Shown piece after piece: positions 5,042-5,607 of a stretch of DNA of 5,607 nt. The stretch is taken from contig CAMFGQ010000092.1 of NCBI GenBank assembly GCA_945950065.1, positions 1 through 5,607 of the forward strand, in the 5' to 3' direction. The notes under the pieces were generated by a model. It had not been told where the DNA came from. It did no database searches and worked only from the letters and a program-made list of their open reading frames with translations. The DNA is from an uncultured Clostridia bacterium (GTDB taxonomy: Bacteria; Bacillota; Clostridia; Peptostreptococcales; Acidaminobacteraceae). Made by a program: the position numbers and the translations under genes. How positions within the stretch are numbered: position 1 is the first letter of the stretch; the number at the start of each line of letters is the position of its first letter.

Positions 5042-5607
5042 AGTAGAGCTCCTATCAAGGCGATGACCATAAGAAGCGCCATCGTCACAAAATTCTTAAC
5101 TGAAGACACGAAGGTCTTGGCCTTACTTGGATTCTCCATAAAAACCTTGGTGTTTTTATAGAAAAGAGGTAAGGCAAAAAACACCACCACTCCCTGCCAA
5201 GGAAAAAGTCCAACGACCATAAGCAGAAGAAGAATCACAAGTGCCAATGCCTGCAACATAGCAAAAAGCACTACTGCTCTTTTTTGGCCCAAATAGCTCA
5301 CCAAGGTATGGCGCCCATTGAGCACATCCTCTTCTCGATCACAAATGTTATTGGCTAACATAATGTTAGCGATTCCCAAGACTAAGGGCAAGCTTACAAA
5401 GAGGAGTTGTAGCAGCACATCAAGCTGCAAAGAAAGTCTACCAGCTCCTTCATAAACAATCCAGCCCTTTTTGGTGTTTTGTATGTAGACTGCAATAAAG
5501 AAAATAACTCCCCCCATGAGTGTCCCAGAAAATAACTCTCCAAAGGGAGTGTAACTAATGGGCACAGGCCCTTTTGAGTAGAGGAACGCCATGGCTGCAG
5601 AAAATAG
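5035..5607 (-). CDS. UbiA-family prenyltransferase (MenA/DmkA-like), C-terminal 190 residues
   Basis: This integral membrane enzyme should attach a polyprenyl chain to a 1,4-dihydroxy-2-naphthoate-type acceptor in (demethyl)menaquinone synthesis. Only the C-terminal part is present: the frame stays open to the right edge, and about 100-115 residues, including the first Asp-rich motif, are outside. Visible hallmarks are GPVPISYTPFGELFSG, a conserved loop of MenA proteins, and the second Asp-rich motif NNICDREED (D90 and D94 counted from the window edge), followed by NGRHTLVSYLG. Several hydrophobic segments follow, ending at a TAA at 5035-5037. The motif fits MenA better than protoheme farnesyltransferase or 4-hydroxybenzoate polyprenyltransferase. 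It overlaps the EetA-like gene and appears to head the visible part of the operon. In extracellular electron transfer loci a dedicated paralog (DmkA) makes a demethylmenaquinone pool; whether this is DmkA or the only MenA cannot be decided here. Confidence 0.83.
   Translation of the reverse strand, partial: LFSAAMAFLYSKGPVPISYTPFGELFSGTLMGGVIFFIAVYIQNTKKGWIVYEGAGRLSLQLDVLLQLLFVSLPLVLGIANIMLANNICDREEDVLNGRHTLVSYLGQKRAVVLFAMLQALALVILLLLMVVGLFPWQGVVVFFALPLFYKNTKVFMENPSKAKTFVSSVKNFVTMALLMVIALIGALLW

Overview
This 5.6-kb, AT-rich window most likely comes from a Bacillota genome, probably an anaerobic, amino-acid-fermenting clostridium. That placement rests on strong AGGAG-type ribosome binding sites, AT-rich spacers with sigma-A promoters, and the gene families present. 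No species can be named from the sequence. Genes are tightly packed: no gene-free stretch exceeds 200 bases, and there is no RNA gene, CRISPR array, insertion sequence or other mobile element that I can see.

Positions 1-4068 form an arginine-derivative catabolism locus. On the minus strand an intact 291-aa guanidine-modifying (DDAH/arginine deiminase superfamily) hydrolase (562-1437) is followed 37 bases downstream by a dimethylargininase (DDAH) that runs off the left edge (1-524). Upstream of this pair lies a separate minus-strand unit, a RocB-like M20 metallohydrolase (1638-3287) with its own terminator at 1582-1622. A GntR/FCD-type regulator (3427-4068) is transcribed divergently from the rocB-like gene. 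The likely link between these units is a heptamer repeat, TATACAA, present just downstream of the -10 box of both minus-strand promoters (1463-1483 and 3332-3345); the two sites share a perfect 16-mer. The simplest reading is that the GntR protein represses both units until an arginine, citrulline or methylarginine-type ligand appears.

Positions 4079-4122 hold a nearly ideal symmetric hairpin that can stop transcription from both sides.

Positions 4153-5607 hold the end of a second, convergent minus-strand operon of three overlapping genes: the C-terminal part of a UbiA/MenA prenyltransferase, a small anchored NusG-domain-II protein, and a Gx-transporter (heptaprenyl-diphosphate-synthase component I-like) membrane protein. 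This trio resembles the DmkA-EetA-EetB part of the flavin-based extracellular electron transfer loci of Gram-positive bacteria, so it probably serves quinone-linked electron export; the rest of the locus would lie to the right of the window.
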